Below are positions 1-8,740 of a stretch of DNA of 39,578 nucleotides, in pieces. The position numbers were made by a program, and so were the translations under genes. How positions within the stretch are numbered: position 1 is the stretch's first letter; every line of letters starts with the position of its first letter. The stretch is from assembly GCA_027039975.1 (NCBI GenBank), contig JALWFE010000060.1:1-39578 (forward strand). Reading direction: 5' to 3'. The notes under the pieces were generated by a model. It was given only the letters and a program-made list of their open reading frames with translations. It was not told where the DNA came from and did not search any database. The DNA is from Flavobacteriales bacterium. GTDB lineage: Bacteria; Bacteroidota; Bacteroidia; Flavobacteriales; Flavobacteriaceae.

Positions 1-1041
1 TACTTTTTGTTCAAAATAAACTTCAAAAATATTTGGTAATTGCACCGGATTAATCTCATCTTTACGAATTTTGACATAAGGTTTGTAATGACTTGTAATC
101 TTAATGTTATTGAGCGGTTTGTTATCCGTTCCTGTTAATTTCAAAATAAAATAAGTAATTGTTACATTGGTGGTTTTTACCAAAATCCTGTTATTTCCTG
201 CCGGTAAATGCACTTTTATGGTATAAGCGCCCATTTCGGACTTGCGGTTTTCATCTTGTTCAAATATCAATACATCGTCAAGCCATACCTTGGTCGCTTG
301 ACCGATACCCAAATGAATCAAAATGTCTCGTGCTTTTTCATTTTCAATAAATGTTTGTGCATAATTAATACCTTCACCGTATTCGGAATGATTGGTTATT
401 AACATAAAAGGGTCACCTTTATCAAACGGTGCCGGATACCAGTTGAGAATACCATTACTGTTTGCATTGTAACCGGTTTTGCTAAAAGCTTCTTTTTCAG
501 GTGGATAAACCGTATTTAAACCACTTTTGTTTAAGTTCTCAAAAGGCCCGCAAAATTGCCAGTCTTTTACGGTATTGATATTTGCCGTATATTTTTCATA
601 ATCAGGTTCTTTCAACAATTTTGCCGTTTCATAATTTCGATAATCTATAATATCCCTCATTACGGGTAAATTAAAATTTTGCCGGTAGCAATATTTTTCC
701 CGTTCTTTAATGTATTTGTTAAAATCCAATGATTTAGGGTCACCAAAGACATAACTTTCATTCATCAATGCATACATATAATACTCAAAATCTTTCCGTT
801 TGGTCAACGCCTTAACAAAATTAGCGTCTTCTACAAATCCGCCGTTTTCAACTTTCGTCAGCATTTTCAATACAAGACCTTCGATATCCGCTTTATCATA
901 TCTGATTTTATCAGCCATTGCAACAGCTTCCTTTCTGTTGTTCAATATCAATGCTTCCCAAATTTTCTTGTATGATTTTTTTTGAGATTGCACATTAAAT
1001 CCTATAAAGAAAATTAAAAATATAACCGGTAATTTTTTCAT
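1..1041 (-). CDS. Exported protein of unknown function, C-terminus cut by window edge
   Basis: The minus strand is open from an ATG at 1041 to the window edge, giving 347 codons with no stop, so the gene is truncated at its 3' end by the window. The protein starts MKKLPVIFLIFFIGFNVQSQ, a Sec signal peptide ending in the VQSQ type common in Bacteroidota exported proteins. A helical region follows, then a segment around residue 175 with the pattern DWQFCGPFEN, and then a beta-rich stretch (LGIGQATKVWLDD) that resembles a galactose-binding-like carbohydrate or ligand fold. From memory, this order resembles the N-terminus of the large DUF3857/transglutaminase-like exported proteins of Flavobacteriia, but the diagnostic domains would lie outside the window, so this is inference. 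A weak promoter box (TACCTTTA, minus strand, 1077-1084) lies upstream. It is transcribed divergently from hpt-adk. Confidence 0.75.
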   Translation of the reverse strand, partial: MKKLPVIFLIFFIGFNVQSQKKSYKKIWEALILNNRKEAVAMADKIRYDKADIEGLVLKMLTKVENGGFVEDANFVKALTKRKDFEYYMYALMNESYVFGDPKSLDFNKYIKEREKYCYRQNFNLPVMRDIIDYRNYETAKLLKEPDYEKYTANINTVKDWQFCGPFENLNKSGLNTVYPPEKEAFSKTGYNANSNGILNWYPAPFDKGDPFMLITNHSEYGEGINYAQTFIENEKARDILIHLGIGQATKVWLDDVLIFEQDENRKSEMGAYTIKVHLPAGNNRILVKTTNVTITYFILKLTGTDNKPLNNIKITSHYKPYVKIRKDEINPVQLPNIFEVYFEQKV

Positions 1042-1202
1042 ATATATAAGTTTGTATTCAACAATAATTTAAGCCGTAAAGGTAACACATTTTATTTACT
1101 GCCAATACTCATTATGTTACAGGTTATTTAAAGTAATATTTTATCAATTTGTAAATCAGAATATTACAATAATTTTTTTGTTTTATTCTTACAAAAAATT
1201 CT

Positions 1203-1234
1203 TTTGTTACTTTATAAAGAAAAACTTAAATTTG
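1203..1234 (+). promoter_or_regulatory. Bacteroidota-type promoter of hpt-adk
   Basis: TTTG at 1203-1206, a 20-nt spacer and TAAATTTG at 1227-1234 match the known TTTG/TAnnTTTG consensus of Bacteroidota housekeeping promoters exactly. The box lies 17 nt before the ATG at 1252. It overlaps the alternative in-frame TTG at 1204, so that upstream start is unlikely. Confidence 0.75.
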
Positions 1235-1251
1235 CATATTTTAAATTTTCA

Positions 1252-2382
1252 ATGGAAACAATCAAACTTCACGACAAAATTTTTGAACCTTATATCGGCA
1301 AGGAAAATATTGTCCGTGCCGTCTCAAAGCTAGCCAAAGAAATAGAAACGTATGCCGGTGATGATGAACTTGTTTTTGTTGTGGTTCTAAAAGGTTCGTT
1401 TATTTTTGCTTCCGATTTTTCAAAAGCATATAACAAAAATGCCGTTTTTGAATTTTACCGGCTCAAATCTTACGAAGGTACCGGCTCAACCGGTAATGTT
1501 CAGGTTTTAGTAGATATCGCACCGGAATTAATTAAAGGCAAAAAAGTTATCGTTTTGGAAGATATCGTTGATACCGGTAATACTTTGCAGAAAATCATAG
1601 AAGAATTACAAAAGAAACAACCGGCGGAACTAAAAATCGCCACGTTATTTTACAAACCCGAAGCTTATCAAAAATCATATCCGATAGATTTTGTCGGAAT
1701 GGAAATTCCCAATGATTTTATAGTCGGCTACGGTTTGGATTACGATGAATTAGGTAGAAACTTACCAGAGATATACAGATTAAAACAAAGAAGAAGTATG
1801 ATTGATTTTATTTTATTCGGACCTCCGGGGGCAGGCAAAGGTACACAAGCTAAAATTTTAAAAGAAAAATTAGGCTTAACATACATTGCCACCGGCGATA
1901 TGTTCAGACACCATATCAAAAACGAAACACCCTTAGGCAAAAAAGCCAAAGTTTATATAGAAAGGGGCGATTTGGTACCTGACGAAATCACTATCGATAT
2001 GATTAAGGAAATCATCTCCGACCCTGAGGTTAAAGGAATCATTTTCGACGGTTTTCCGCGTACTGTCCGGCAAGCCAAGTTTTTAGACAAATTAATGGCC
2101 GAAAAAGATTTAATCATTGACGCTTTGATTGCCCTTGAAGTACCTGAAGAGATATTAGTCAAACGATTACTCGAACGTGGCAAAACCAGTGGTCGTTCCG
2201 ATGATAATGAAGAAACCATTAAATACCGTCTCAAACAATATCACGATAAAACCGAACCGGTTAAAGATTATTATAAACAACAAGGTAAATATTATGAAGT
2301 GGACGGTGTAGGCGAAATAGAAGAAGTCAACGAACGCTTGTTAAATGTTATCAGCGGCATTAAACTGCGGGAGAGGGTTTAG
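1252..2382 (+). CDS. Bifunctional hypoxanthine phosphoribosyltransferase / adenylate kinase
   Basis: One uninterrupted frame of 376 residues encodes two purine enzymes. Residues 1-180 are a hypoxanthine-type PRTase: the PRPP-binding motif VLEDIVDTGNT is at 101-111 and DFIVGYGLDY at 155-164 is the purine-specificity/C-terminal motif. Residues 184-376 are adenylate kinase, with P-loop GPPGAGKGT at 190-198, TGDMFR at 214-219, DGFPR at 266-270 and a short LID (ERGKTSGRSDDN) without the zinc cysteines. Each half has normal family length, so this is a fusion rather than read-through of a broken gene. The first half would salvage hypoxanthine to IMP and the second would phosphorylate AMP to ADP. The start at 1252 is chosen because the upstream TTG at 1204 lies inside the promoter. 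An internal ATG at 1798 opens the kinase half and could allow separate expression. obgE follows after a repeat-filled gap. Confidence 0.93.
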   Translation: METIKLHDKIFEPYIGKENIVRAVSKLAKEIETYAGDDELVFVVVLKGSFIFASDFSKAYNKNAVFEFYRLKSYEGTGSTGNVQVLVDIAPELIKGKKVIVLEDIVDTGNTLQKIIEELQKKQPAELKIATLFYKPEAYQKSYPIDFVGMEIPNDFIVGYGLDYDELGRNLPEIYRLKQRRSMIDFILFGPPGAGKGTQAKILKEKLGLTYIATGDMFRHHIKNETPLGKKAKVYIERGDLVPDEITIDMIKEIISDPEVKGIIFDGFPRTVRQAKFLDKLMAEKDLIIDALIALEVPEEILVKRLLERGKTSGRSDDNEETIKYRLKQYHDKTEPVKDYYKQQGKYYEVDGVGEIEEVNERLLNVISGIKLRERV

Positions 2383-2521
2383 AGAAATAGTAAGTTAATT
2401 AAGAATTGAGAATTATTGATGAATTGATGAATGAGGAGTGAGGAATGAGGAGTGCGCTTCGATACGTTTTTGTTCCTACGCCTCGACGTGTGTCGGGGTC
2501 ACTCAGCAACCTTTCCTCAAT

Positions 2522-2605
2522 TCCTCAATTTATAAGACTAGAATACGGTATGAAGTAATAAACATACATCAAAGAATGCGATAAGCTATGAACCGTAACT
2601 TTCAA
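2522..2605 (+). repeat. TTATAAGAC...ACGGTATGAAG module, copy 1
   Basis: It begins tcctcaatttataagact, continues agaatacggtatgaagtaat and aacatacatcaaagaa, and ends ctatgaaccgtaactttcaa. It is closely similar to copies at 2689-2788, 34075-34180 and 33985-34043, and more distantly to 31354-31414. No coding potential is seen. Confidence 0.8.
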
Positions 2606-2639
2606 TCCCGCTCCCCCGATAGTAATCGGCGGCACGGGA
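2606..2639. repeat. GC-rich CCCGCTCC...GGCACGGGA repeat, variant copy
   Basis: It begins tcccgctcccccgat and ends atcggcggcacggga, with complementary inner arms (CCGAT/ATCGG) and outer arms (TCCCG/CGGGA). Shorter forms with the centre ctccctacgggcacggga occur at 8816-8838 and 13486-13508. Confidence 0.7.
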
Positions 2640-2688
2640 TGTCGCTAACGCTCCACTTTCAACTTTCAACTAATTATAAATCCTCATT

Positions 2689-2788
2689 TCCTCAGTTTAT
2701 AAGACGAGAATACGGTATAAAGTAACAAACAAACATCAAAGAAACTAATACTCTATGAACCTGAACTTTTAACTTTCAACTTTCAACT
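2689..2788 (+). repeat. TTATAAGACGAGAATACGG module, copy 2
   Basis: It begins tcctcagtttataagacgag, then aatacggtataaagtaac, aaacatcaaagaa, ctatgaacctgaac and TTTCAAC heptamers. It abuts the obgE start at 2797, so obgE has no clear private promoter box in the preceding 40 nt. Confidence 0.8.
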
Positions 2789-2796
2789 AACTTAAG

Positions 2797-3789
2797 ATGA
2801 CCGAAGGTAATTTTACCGACTACATTAAAATACACGTCAAATCCGGCCATGGCGGTAAAGGTTCGGCTCATTTGCGGCGCGAGAAATATATCCCCAAAGG
2901 CGGTCCTGACGGGGGTGACGGCGGACGCGGTGGACACATCATCATCAAAGGCAATAAGAACTTTTGGACGCTTTACCATTTAAAATTCAAGCAACATTTT
3001 AAAGCCAAAAAAGGTGGTGACGGCGGCCGGCAACGGGCTACCGGCAAAGACGGTGCTGATGTTTATATCGAAGTACCCCTCGGAACGGTTATCAAAGATA
3101 CCAATACAGGCAAGACAATTGGTGAAGTCACCGAAGACGGTCAAGAACTTATTGTAGCAAAAGGTGGTAAAGGCGGTAAAGGTAACTGGCATTTTAAATC
3201 GGCAACCAACCAAACCCCACGTTATGCACAACCCGGATTGCCCGGTGAAGAACGTGACTTAACCTTGGAACTCAAATTATTAGCCGATGTTGGTCTGGTA
3301 GGCTTCCCCAATGCCGGCAAATCAACCCTTTTAAGCAAACTCACCGCTGCCAAACCCAAAATTGCCGATTATCCGTTTACCACATTAAAACCTAATTTAG
3401 GCATTGTTTCTTATCGTGACGGACGGTCTTTCGTTATGGCAGACATTCCCGGCATCATCGAAGGCGCCGCCGAAGGCAAAGGGCTCGGTCATTATTTTCT
3501 AAGACATATCGAACGGAACTCAATATTGCTGTTTTTAATACCTGCTGATGCCGATGATATTAACAAAGAATATCAAATCCTGCTCAACGAATTGCAAAAA
3601 TACAATCCGGAACTCCTCGATAAAAAAAGAATTCTTGCCGTTTCAAAAACCGATATGCTTGATGACGAATTGGAAACTGAAATTCAAAAAGACTTACCCG
3701 TAGATATACCGCATATTTTTATTTCATCCTATACCGGTAAAAATTTGGATAGACTAAAAGATTTGCTGTGGCGGGAGTTGAATTCATAG
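2797..3789 (+). CDS. obgE: GTPase Obg (ribosome assembly / stress GTPase)
   Basis: The 330-residue protein has the Obg layout. Residues 1-160 form the glycine-rich Obg fold (repeated GGxGG patterns, e.g. [20 protein letters not shown] at 15-34 and GGKGGKGN at 123-130). The G domain has G1 GFPNAGKST (169-177), the switch region DYPFTTL (191-197), G3 DIPGIIEG (216-223), G4 SKTD (283-286) and G5 SSYTG (310-314). G4 reads SKTD instead of the usual NKxD. Obg proteins bind the 50S subunit and couple GTP/ppGpp levels to ribosome maturation. The C-terminal OCT domain of some homologues is absent, so the protein ends at the G domain. Adjacency to adk fits a conserved flavobacterial order as I remember it. 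Confidence 0.97.
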   Translation: MTEGNFTDYIKIHVKSGHGGKGSAHLRREKYIPKGGPDGGDGGRGGHIIIKGNKNFWTLYHLKFKQHFKAKKGGDGGRQRATGKDGADVYIEVPLGTVIKDTNTGKTIGEVTEDGQELIVAKGGKGGKGNWHFKSATNQTPRYAQPGLPGEERDLTLELKLLADVGLVGFPNAGKSTLLSKLTAAKPKIADYPFTTLKPNLGIVSYRDGRSFVMADIPGIIEGAAEGKGLGHYFLRHIERNSILLFLIPADADDINKEYQILLNELQKYNPELLDKKRILAVSKTDMLDDELETEIQKDLPVDIPHIFISSYTGKNLDRLKDLLWRELNS

Positions 3790-3891
3790 TTTCGTTAATA
3801 GTTTGTAAAGTTTATTATGTTTATAAAGTTTGCGTTGACTTAAATCTCCAAAAAAACTATTGATTTTTCCTGAATTTTCAAAAAAAATGCT

Positions 3892-3899
3892 TACTTTGG
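3892..3899 (+). promoter_or_regulatory. Probable -7 promoter element of the DPP IV gene
   Basis: TACTTTGG matches TAnnTTTG at seven of eight positions and lies 20 nt before the ATG at 3920. No well-spaced TTTG is seen upstream. It overlaps the longer reading frame that opens at 3860, which favours the 3920 start. Confidence 0.4.
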
Positions 3900-3919
3900 C
3901 ACCTGAAAAAGCATTTTTT

Positions 3920-6079
3920 ATGAAAAAATTGTTAATTCTGTTCCTTTTTGTTCAAACAAGTTTATTTGCACAAACCAAACCTATAACGATTGATGATATT
4001 TGGAACGGGACTTTCCGCCCCGGTTATCTCTACGGGCTTAAAGCCATGCCGCAATCTGACAAGTACTCAAAAATAGACGTTAACAGAAAAAAACAAGCTT
4101 ACGAAATAGGGATTTATAACTACACAACCTTAAAAAAAGAAACAACGGCTTTTTCAACAGCAGATTTTCCGTCTGTTGGCTATTTTGAATATGAATTCTC
4201 CCCGGATGAACAAAAAATCATTATAGGTAGTCAAATAGAATCCATTTACAGACATTCGCATAAAGGTGTTTATTATGTTTACAACCGACAAACAAATAAA
4301 TTAGACAGAATTGCCGAGGGCATGATTCAAGAACCGCATTTTAGCCCCAAAGGCGACAAAGTAGCTTATATCAAAGATAATAATTTGTTTATCAAAGATT
4401 TAAAAACAAATCAAACCATCCAAATCACTACTGACGGGCTTAAAAATCACATCATTAACGGCATCCCAGATTGGGTTTATGAAGAAGAATTCGGTTACAG
4501 TCAAGCTTACGAATGGAGTCCTGACGGACAAAATCTGGCTTATGTCAAATTTGATGAAACGCAAGTGCCTGAATTTTCCATGATTCGTTACGGCGAAGAC
4601 CTTTATCCAAAGGTGGAAACTTTTAAATATCCCAAAGCCGGCGAAAAAAATTCTGTCGTCAGCTTGCATTATTATAATATCAATTCCGGTAAAACCTATC
4701 AAGTAAATTTAGGTAAATACGAGTACATTCCACGAATAAAATGGGCTGATGATAACAATCTGACCGCCATTACATTAAACCGTTTGCAAAACCATATCAG
4801 ACTATACAAACACAATATCAGAAAGCAAAAAACAAGCATACTGATTGACCGCACCGACGATAAGTATATCGACTTGGAAGCTACGGACAATCTGACTTTT
4901 TTGCCCGGTGGTCAATTTATTTGGTCTAACGAAACATCCGGCTTCAATCATTTTTATTTGTATGACAAAAACGGCCGGCAAATCCGTCAAATCACCAATG
5001 GCAATTGGGAAATTACGGATTTTTACGGCTACGACCCGCTGTTAAACCGTATTTTTTATCAATCTACAGAAACCGGCAGTAAAAACCGGGCAGTTTACAG
5101 TATCGATTTAAACGGCAAACATAAAAAATTGTTAAGCCCTTCCAATGGTACTTCCGGTGCCGAATTCAGCGCCAATCACAAATATTTTATCAATACCTTT
5201 TCCAATACCACTACACCTTATACTTTTACGGTTAATTTGGGAGAAAACGGTAAAATCATCAAAACGATTATTGACAATAAAGCTTTATTGGAAAAATTGA
5301 AGGATTATAATTTGCCTCACAAAGAATTTACGACTTATAGATCGGCAAACGAACTGGATTTGAACGCTTACATTATCAAACCCGTGGATTTTAACCCGCA
5401 TAAAAAATATCCGGTTTTACTGTATGTTTATGGTGGTCCCAATATCCAAACCGTTCGCAATTCTTGGAACAGCAGTATCGATTATTATCATTATTTACTG
5501 GCACAGCAAGGTTATATCGTAGTATCCGTCGACCCGCGCGGCACAGGTGGACGTGGTGCCAAATTTAAAAAAACAACCTATAAACAGCTCGGTAAACTGG
5601 AATTGGATGATATTACGGCCGTAGCCAAACAATTAGGTGATTTGCCTTACATTGACAAAAACCGTATCGGTATTTGGGGTTGGTCTTACGGTGGTTTTAT
5701 GTCGAGTAATGCCATACTCAAAAAAGCTGATGTTTTCAGTATGGCTATTGCCGTAGCACCGGTGACCAATTGGCGTTTTTACGATACGGTTTATACCGAA
5801 CGTTACAACGGGCTGCCGGACGATAACCCCGCAGGTTATGATGATAATTCACCTCTGTTTTTTACCGGCGGGCTAAAAGGTAAATTTTTATTGATTCACG
5901 GTAGTGCCGATGATAATGTACATGTTCAAAACAGTATGCGGTTGGCCAAAAAGTTACAAGAAAACGACAGGGCATTTGACGAAATGATTTACACCGATAA
6001 AAATCACGGTATTTACGGTAAAAAAACGCGGCATCATTTATTTAAGAAAATGTTGCGGTATGTTATGAAGAATCTATAA
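3920..6079 (+). CDS. Dipeptidyl peptidase IV, family S9, exported
   Basis: From the ATG at 3920 the protein has 719 residues and begins with a signal peptide (MKKLLILFLFVQTSLFAQ), which is why the upstream in-frame start at 3860 is rejected. The N-terminal half is a DPP IV-type beta-propeller. DWVYEEEF (residues 184-191) carries the double-glutamate motif that binds the substrate amino terminus and distinguishes DPP IV from other S9 enzymes. The C-terminal alpha/beta-hydrolase domain has GWSYGG with Ser589, DDNVH with Asp664 and NHG with His696, so the triad is complete. The family removes X-Pro or X-Ala dipeptides. Here it would act in the periplasm or at the cell surface and supply dipeptides to the POT transporters encoded downstream. 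Confidence 0.96.
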   Translation: MKKLLILFLFVQTSLFAQTKPITIDDIWNGTFRPGYLYGLKAMPQSDKYSKIDVNRKKQAYEIGIYNYTTLKKETTAFSTADFPSVGYFEYEFSPDEQKIIIGSQIESIYRHSHKGVYYVYNRQTNKLDRIAEGMIQEPHFSPKGDKVAYIKDNNLFIKDLKTNQTIQITTDGLKNHIINGIPDWVYEEEFGYSQAYEWSPDGQNLAYVKFDETQVPEFSMIRYGEDLYPKVETFKYPKAGEKNSVVSLHYYNINSGKTYQVNLGKYEYIPRIKWADDNNLTAITLNRLQNHIRLYKHNIRKQKTSILIDRTDDKYIDLEATDNLTFLPGGQFIWSNETSGFNHFYLYDKNGRQIRQITNGNWEITDFYGYDPLLNRIFYQSTETGSKNRAVYSIDLNGKHKKLLSPSNGTSGAEFSANHKYFINTFSNTTTPYTFTVNLGENGKIIKTIIDNKALLEKLKDYNLPHKEFTTYRSANELDLNAYIIKPVDFNPHKKYPVLLYVYGGPNIQTVRNSWNSSIDYYHYLLAQQGYIVVSVDPRGTGGRGAKFKKTTYKQLGKLELDDITAVAKQLGDLPYIDKNRIGIWGWSYGGFMSSNAILKKADVFSMAIAVAPVTNWRFYDTVYTERYNGLPDDNPAGYDDNSPLFFTGGLKGKFLLIHGSADDNVHVQNSMRLAKKLQENDRAFDEMIYTDKNHGIYGKKTRHHLFKKMLRYVMKNL

Positions 6080-6305
6080 TTGGATAAGAGATAAGTGATA
6101 AGTGAGGAATGATGAGTTGATGAGTTGATGAATTGATGAGATGAAGTAGAAAGCGATAAAGTGGAAAGATAGAAGCGTTAAATGTTGAAAGCAGAAACGC
6201 ACGCCCCATACGTCAGTAAGAGAACAAATATGAAATAAACTAAATAAGGATAAATTGTATTTAAGTTTATTATAAAAAATTTTATCTTTGATAAAAATTA
6301 ATATA
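6080..6305. other. Intergenic region with short tandem words and TA promoter
   Basis: After the DPP IV stop there is a run of gatgagttgatgagttgatg-type 9-bp repeats (6110-6142), then unremarkable AT-rich DNA and the promoter box at 6283-6290. A minus-strand open frame crossing this repeat tract has no recognisable protein features and is not annotated. Confidence 0.5.
6283..6290 (+). promoter_or_regulatory. -7 promoter element of the toxin-antitoxin pair
   Basis: TATCTTTG is a perfect TAnnTTTG box 15 nt before the ATG at 6306. It overlaps an in-frame TTG at 6288, which supports 6306 as the true start. The -33 element is weak. Confidence 0.6.
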
Positions 6306-6536
6306 ATGGAAACGCTCAAAATTGACATATTGAATCCGAAAGCCAAATCAATTTTACAAGACTTGGCTGATTTAAAATTGATTAGAATACAAAAAAGTAA
6401 GATTAAAGATGAATTTCAAGAGCTTTTAGATAAACTTCGAATGAAATCAGACGAAGCGCCTTCTCTAGACGAAATTACAAAAGAAGTAGAAGCCGTTAGA
6501 AAAGCACGTTATGAAAAGGAAAAAAGTGATAATTGA
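6306..6536 (+). CDS. Putative antitoxin of a PIN-type toxin-antitoxin pair
   Basis: A 76-residue, highly charged protein starting METLKIDILNPKAKSILQDL and ending in a Lys/Glu-rich helix. The N-terminal ILNPKAKxxLxDLADL pattern is one I associate with small Bacteroidota antitoxins encoded beside PIN or RelE-like toxins. No DNA-binding domain is obvious, although the N-terminus may form a small strand-helix element. The gene overlaps the downstream PIN gene by 26 nt, the usual antitoxin-first coupled layout. Start 6306 is preferred to TTG 6288 because the latter lies in the promoter. Function is inferred mainly from context. Confidence 0.75.
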   Translation: METLKIDILNPKAKSILQDLADLKLIRIQKSKIKDEFQELLDKLRMKSDEAPSLDEITKEVEAVRKARYEKEKSDN

Positions 6537-6927
6537 TACTAACCTTTGGATTAGTTTCCTTATAACTCATAATTTTAAAGAAATTGATGATTTAATCTTT
6601 AAGAAAAAAATTCAATTAATTTTTTCGAAAGAATTAATTGAAGAATTTATTACTGTTGTAAAAAGACCTAAATTCAAAAGATTTTTCAACGATTCAGATA
6701 TAGAAAAACTTTTAGAATTTTTTGATTATTATGGCAAACTTATAGAAGTAAATACTCAGGTCAATGAGTGTAGAGATTCAAAAGATAATTTTCTTTTAAA
6801 TCTGGCAATTGATAGCAAAGCTGCTTATCTTATTACGGGAGATTCTGATTTATTGGTTCTAAAAAAAATTAAAAAAACTAAAATTTTGACTTGGCTGGAT
6901 TTCATAAATGAATTAAAAACAGATTAG
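6511..6927 (+). CDS. PIN-domain ribonuclease, putative toxin
   Basis: The 138-residue protein is a single PIN domain. The acidic metal-binding residues expected of the family are visible: Asp9 in IIDTNLW, Glu44/Glu45 in ELIEEF, Asp92 in SKDNFLL, and Asp111/Asp113 in TGDSDLL. The pattern fits the 'putative toxin-antitoxin system toxin component, PIN family' group (COG1569-like). Such proteins are Mg-dependent RNases that cleave specific RNAs when freed from their antitoxin. Its start lies inside the antitoxin gene (26-nt overlap), so translation is probably coupled. It is AT-rich relative to its neighbours, compatible with acquisition as a mobile cassette. Confidence 0.85.
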   Translation: MKRKKVIIDTNLWISFLITHNFKEIDDLIFKKKIQLIFSKELIEEFITVVKRPKFKRFFNDSDIEKLLEFFDYYGKLIEVNTQVNECRDSKDNFLLNLAIDSKAAYLITGDSDLLVLKKIKKTKILTWLDFINELKTD

Positions 6928-6961
6928 GTTCACCTTTGCTCTCATCTAGTATTCTCCAATA

Positions 6962-6993
6962 TTTGCAAAACCCAAAGAATTAGAATAAATTTG
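6962..6993 (+). promoter_or_regulatory. Bacteroidota-type promoter of the first POT transporter
   Basis: TTTG at 6962-6965, a 20-nt spacer and TAAATTTG at 6986-6993 match the consensus exactly, with the same spacing as the hpt-adk promoter. The box is 23 nt before the ATG at 7017. Confidence 0.75.
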
Positions 6994-7016
6994 TTACCAA
7001 AATAAAAACAGATATT

Positions 7017-8681
7017 ATGAACGAAAATACGAAACAAAAACATCCGAAAGCATTATATACTTTATTTGCAACAGAGATGTGGGAAAGATTTAGTTATTAC
7101 GGCATGCGTGCTTTACTGACTTTATATTTGACCGCCGAATTGATAAACGGTGGTTTCGGTTTATCTGATGATGATGCATTAAAGTTGTATGCCGTTTTTA
7201 CCGGTTTGGTTTATTTAACCCCTATTCTCGGAGGTTGGGTTGCCGATAAATTTTTAGGCAAACGTAAAACAGTTTATATCGGTGGACTGGTGATGGCAGT
7301 AGGACAATTCTTACTTGCCGCCAGTGCCTTTTTGGCAAATTCATTAGAACCGGATACCCGGTTGATTTTGTTTAACTTCGGATTAGGTGTTTTGATTATC
7401 GGTAACGGCTTCTTTAAACCGAATATATCCACTATTGTCGGTGATTTTTACGACGATAATGATCCTCTAAAAGATTCCGCCTTTAATATTTTCTATATGG
7501 GTATTAACCTCGGTGCCATTTTAGGTCCTTTTATCGCCGGTGCTTTGGGCGAAAAAGTTGCTTGGGGCTGGGGATATTTAGCCGCCGGTATCGGTATGAT
7601 TATCAGTGTTCTTTGGTTAAAATACAGGGAAAACACCTTAGAAGATAAAGGTTTACCACCCAATTCACCTCCCGGAAAATTGGTTCTTGACAGGAAAGAC
7701 TGGCGTGATATAGTTATATACTCTATCGGTCTCATTGTTGTCACTTTTGTTGTTATGACTATTTGGAGAAATCTCCCTGAAAATATCACTAAAATTATTA
7801 CCATAGCCGGTTTTTCAGCCATTGTTATCGGTTTGGCTTATGTAATTATTCGTGGAATAGAAAGCAATGATACTTGGAAACCGAAATTCTTCTCGGTTGT
7901 CGGTGTTGTTTTGGCTTTTATCATTGTAAAATATTTCGGTATTTGGGATAATTTATCCGAAACCTCTCAAAAATACAGTTTGTATATCATTGCTATCTTG
8001 GCACTTGCAGGTATTATAATGTTATTGAGAAACGAAAATAAAGATTGGAGTCGAATGGGTGTCATATTAACATTGGCTTTTTTTAATATCGCTTTTTGGG
8101 CAGGCTTTGAACAAGCCGGAGGAACCTTTAATATTTTTGCCAAAAAATATACCGATCGTATCTTTTTCGGTTGGGAAATGCCCGCTTCTTGGTTTCAAAA
8201 TATCAATCCGATTGCCATTTTGATTTTAGCACCTGTTTTTTCTGTGGTTTGGTTGAAATTGGATAAAATGAAATTGAATCCGAGAACTTCAATCAAATTT
8301 GCATTAGGCTTATTCTTTGGTGCTTTGGCATTCTTTATTATGACCCAAGCGCAGCATTTGATTGATAACGGTGCAGGAAAAGTGTCCCCTATTTGGTTGT
8401 TTTCGGTATATGTTATTTTAACTTTGGGTGAATTAATGCTCTCCCCTATCGGGCTGTCTATGATTACTAAATTAGCCAATCCGAAATTGGTCTCCGTAGT
8501 TATGGGACTTTGGATGGCCAGTTTTGCCGCCGGTAACTTTATGGCGGGTATGCTAAAAAGTATTCTCGAAAAGTATGACTTCCCATTATACCCGTTTATT
8601 ATGTGGGTAATGTTGGGGGCAGGTTTGATTATTGTAGCCTTATCACCATTACTTAATAGAGCTATGAAAGGAATACACTAA
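7017..8681 (+). CDS. POT/PTR2-family proton-coupled peptide transporter
   Basis: The 554-residue polytopic protein belongs to the POT (PTR2) branch of the major facilitator superfamily. It has the signature EMWERFSYYGMRALL near residue 20 (ExxER proton-coupling motif on helix 1) and GNGFFKPNISTIVGDFY near residue 130, the classical PTR2 motif. Additional helices between the two six-helix bundles are consistent with the 14-helix bacterial layout. It would import di- and tripeptides across the inner membrane with protons. It has its own strong promoter and follows DPP IV, whose products are dipeptides. A second POT gene follows after 318 bp of repeat DNA, so the two are probably separately transcribed. 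Confidence 0.95.
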   Translation: MNENTKQKHPKALYTLFATEMWERFSYYGMRALLTLYLTAELINGGFGLSDDDALKLYAVFTGLVYLTPILGGWVADKFLGKRKTVYIGGLVMAVGQFLLAASAFLANSLEPDTRLILFNFGLGVLIIGNGFFKPNISTIVGDFYDDNDPLKDSAFNIFYMGINLGAILGPFIAGALGEKVAWGWGYLAAGIGMIISVLWLKYRENTLEDKGLPPNSPPGKLVLDRKDWRDIVIYSIGLIVVTFVVMTIWRNLPENITKIITIAGFSAIVIGLAYVIIRGIESNDTWKPKFFSVVGVVLAFIIVKYFGIWDNLSETSQKYSLYIIAILALAGIIMLLRNENKDWSRMGVILTLAFFNIAFWAGFEQAGGTFNIFAKKYTDRIFFGWEMPASWFQNINPIAILILAPVFSVVWLKLDKMKLNPRTSIKFALGLFFGALAFFIMTQAQHLIDNGAGKVSPIWLFSVYVILTLGELMLSPIGLSMITKLANPKLVSVVMGLWMASFAAGNFMAGMLKSILEKYDFPLYPFIMWVMLGAGLIIVALSPLLNRAMKGIH

Positions 8682-8740
8682 AAGAGTTGAAAGTTAAAAG
8701 TTGAAAGTTTAGCTGTTATTCCGTAAGAGTATTACAAAAT

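Larger units (their letters stand above)
2383..2796. repeat. Intergenic patchwork of interspersed repeat modules (copy A)
   Basis: This 414-bp gap holds no credible gene. It contains, in order: short GATGAATT/GAGGAATGAGG words (2417-2450); a module starting gaggagtgcgcttcgatacg and ending gtcactcagcaacctt (2447-2512); a TCCTCAATTTATAAGAC module (2522-2605); a GC-rich tcccgctcc...ggcacggga hairpin-like piece (2606-2639); a second TCCTCA..TTATAAGACGAGAATACGG module (2689-2788); and TTTCAAC heptamers at 2656-2670 and 2772-2787. The same modules in nearly the same order recur at 33760-34189. Confidence 0.8.

Noticed and set aside
1204-1251. TTG at 1204 as the start of hpt-adk
   Set aside because: It overlaps the TTTG-N20-TAAATTTG promoter, and the extra 16 residues are not part of the PRTase family.
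6074-6346. A 90-codon minus-strand frame downstream of DPP IV
   Set aside because: It is a translation of short tandem repeats and of the toxin-antitoxin promoter; no protein features are visible.
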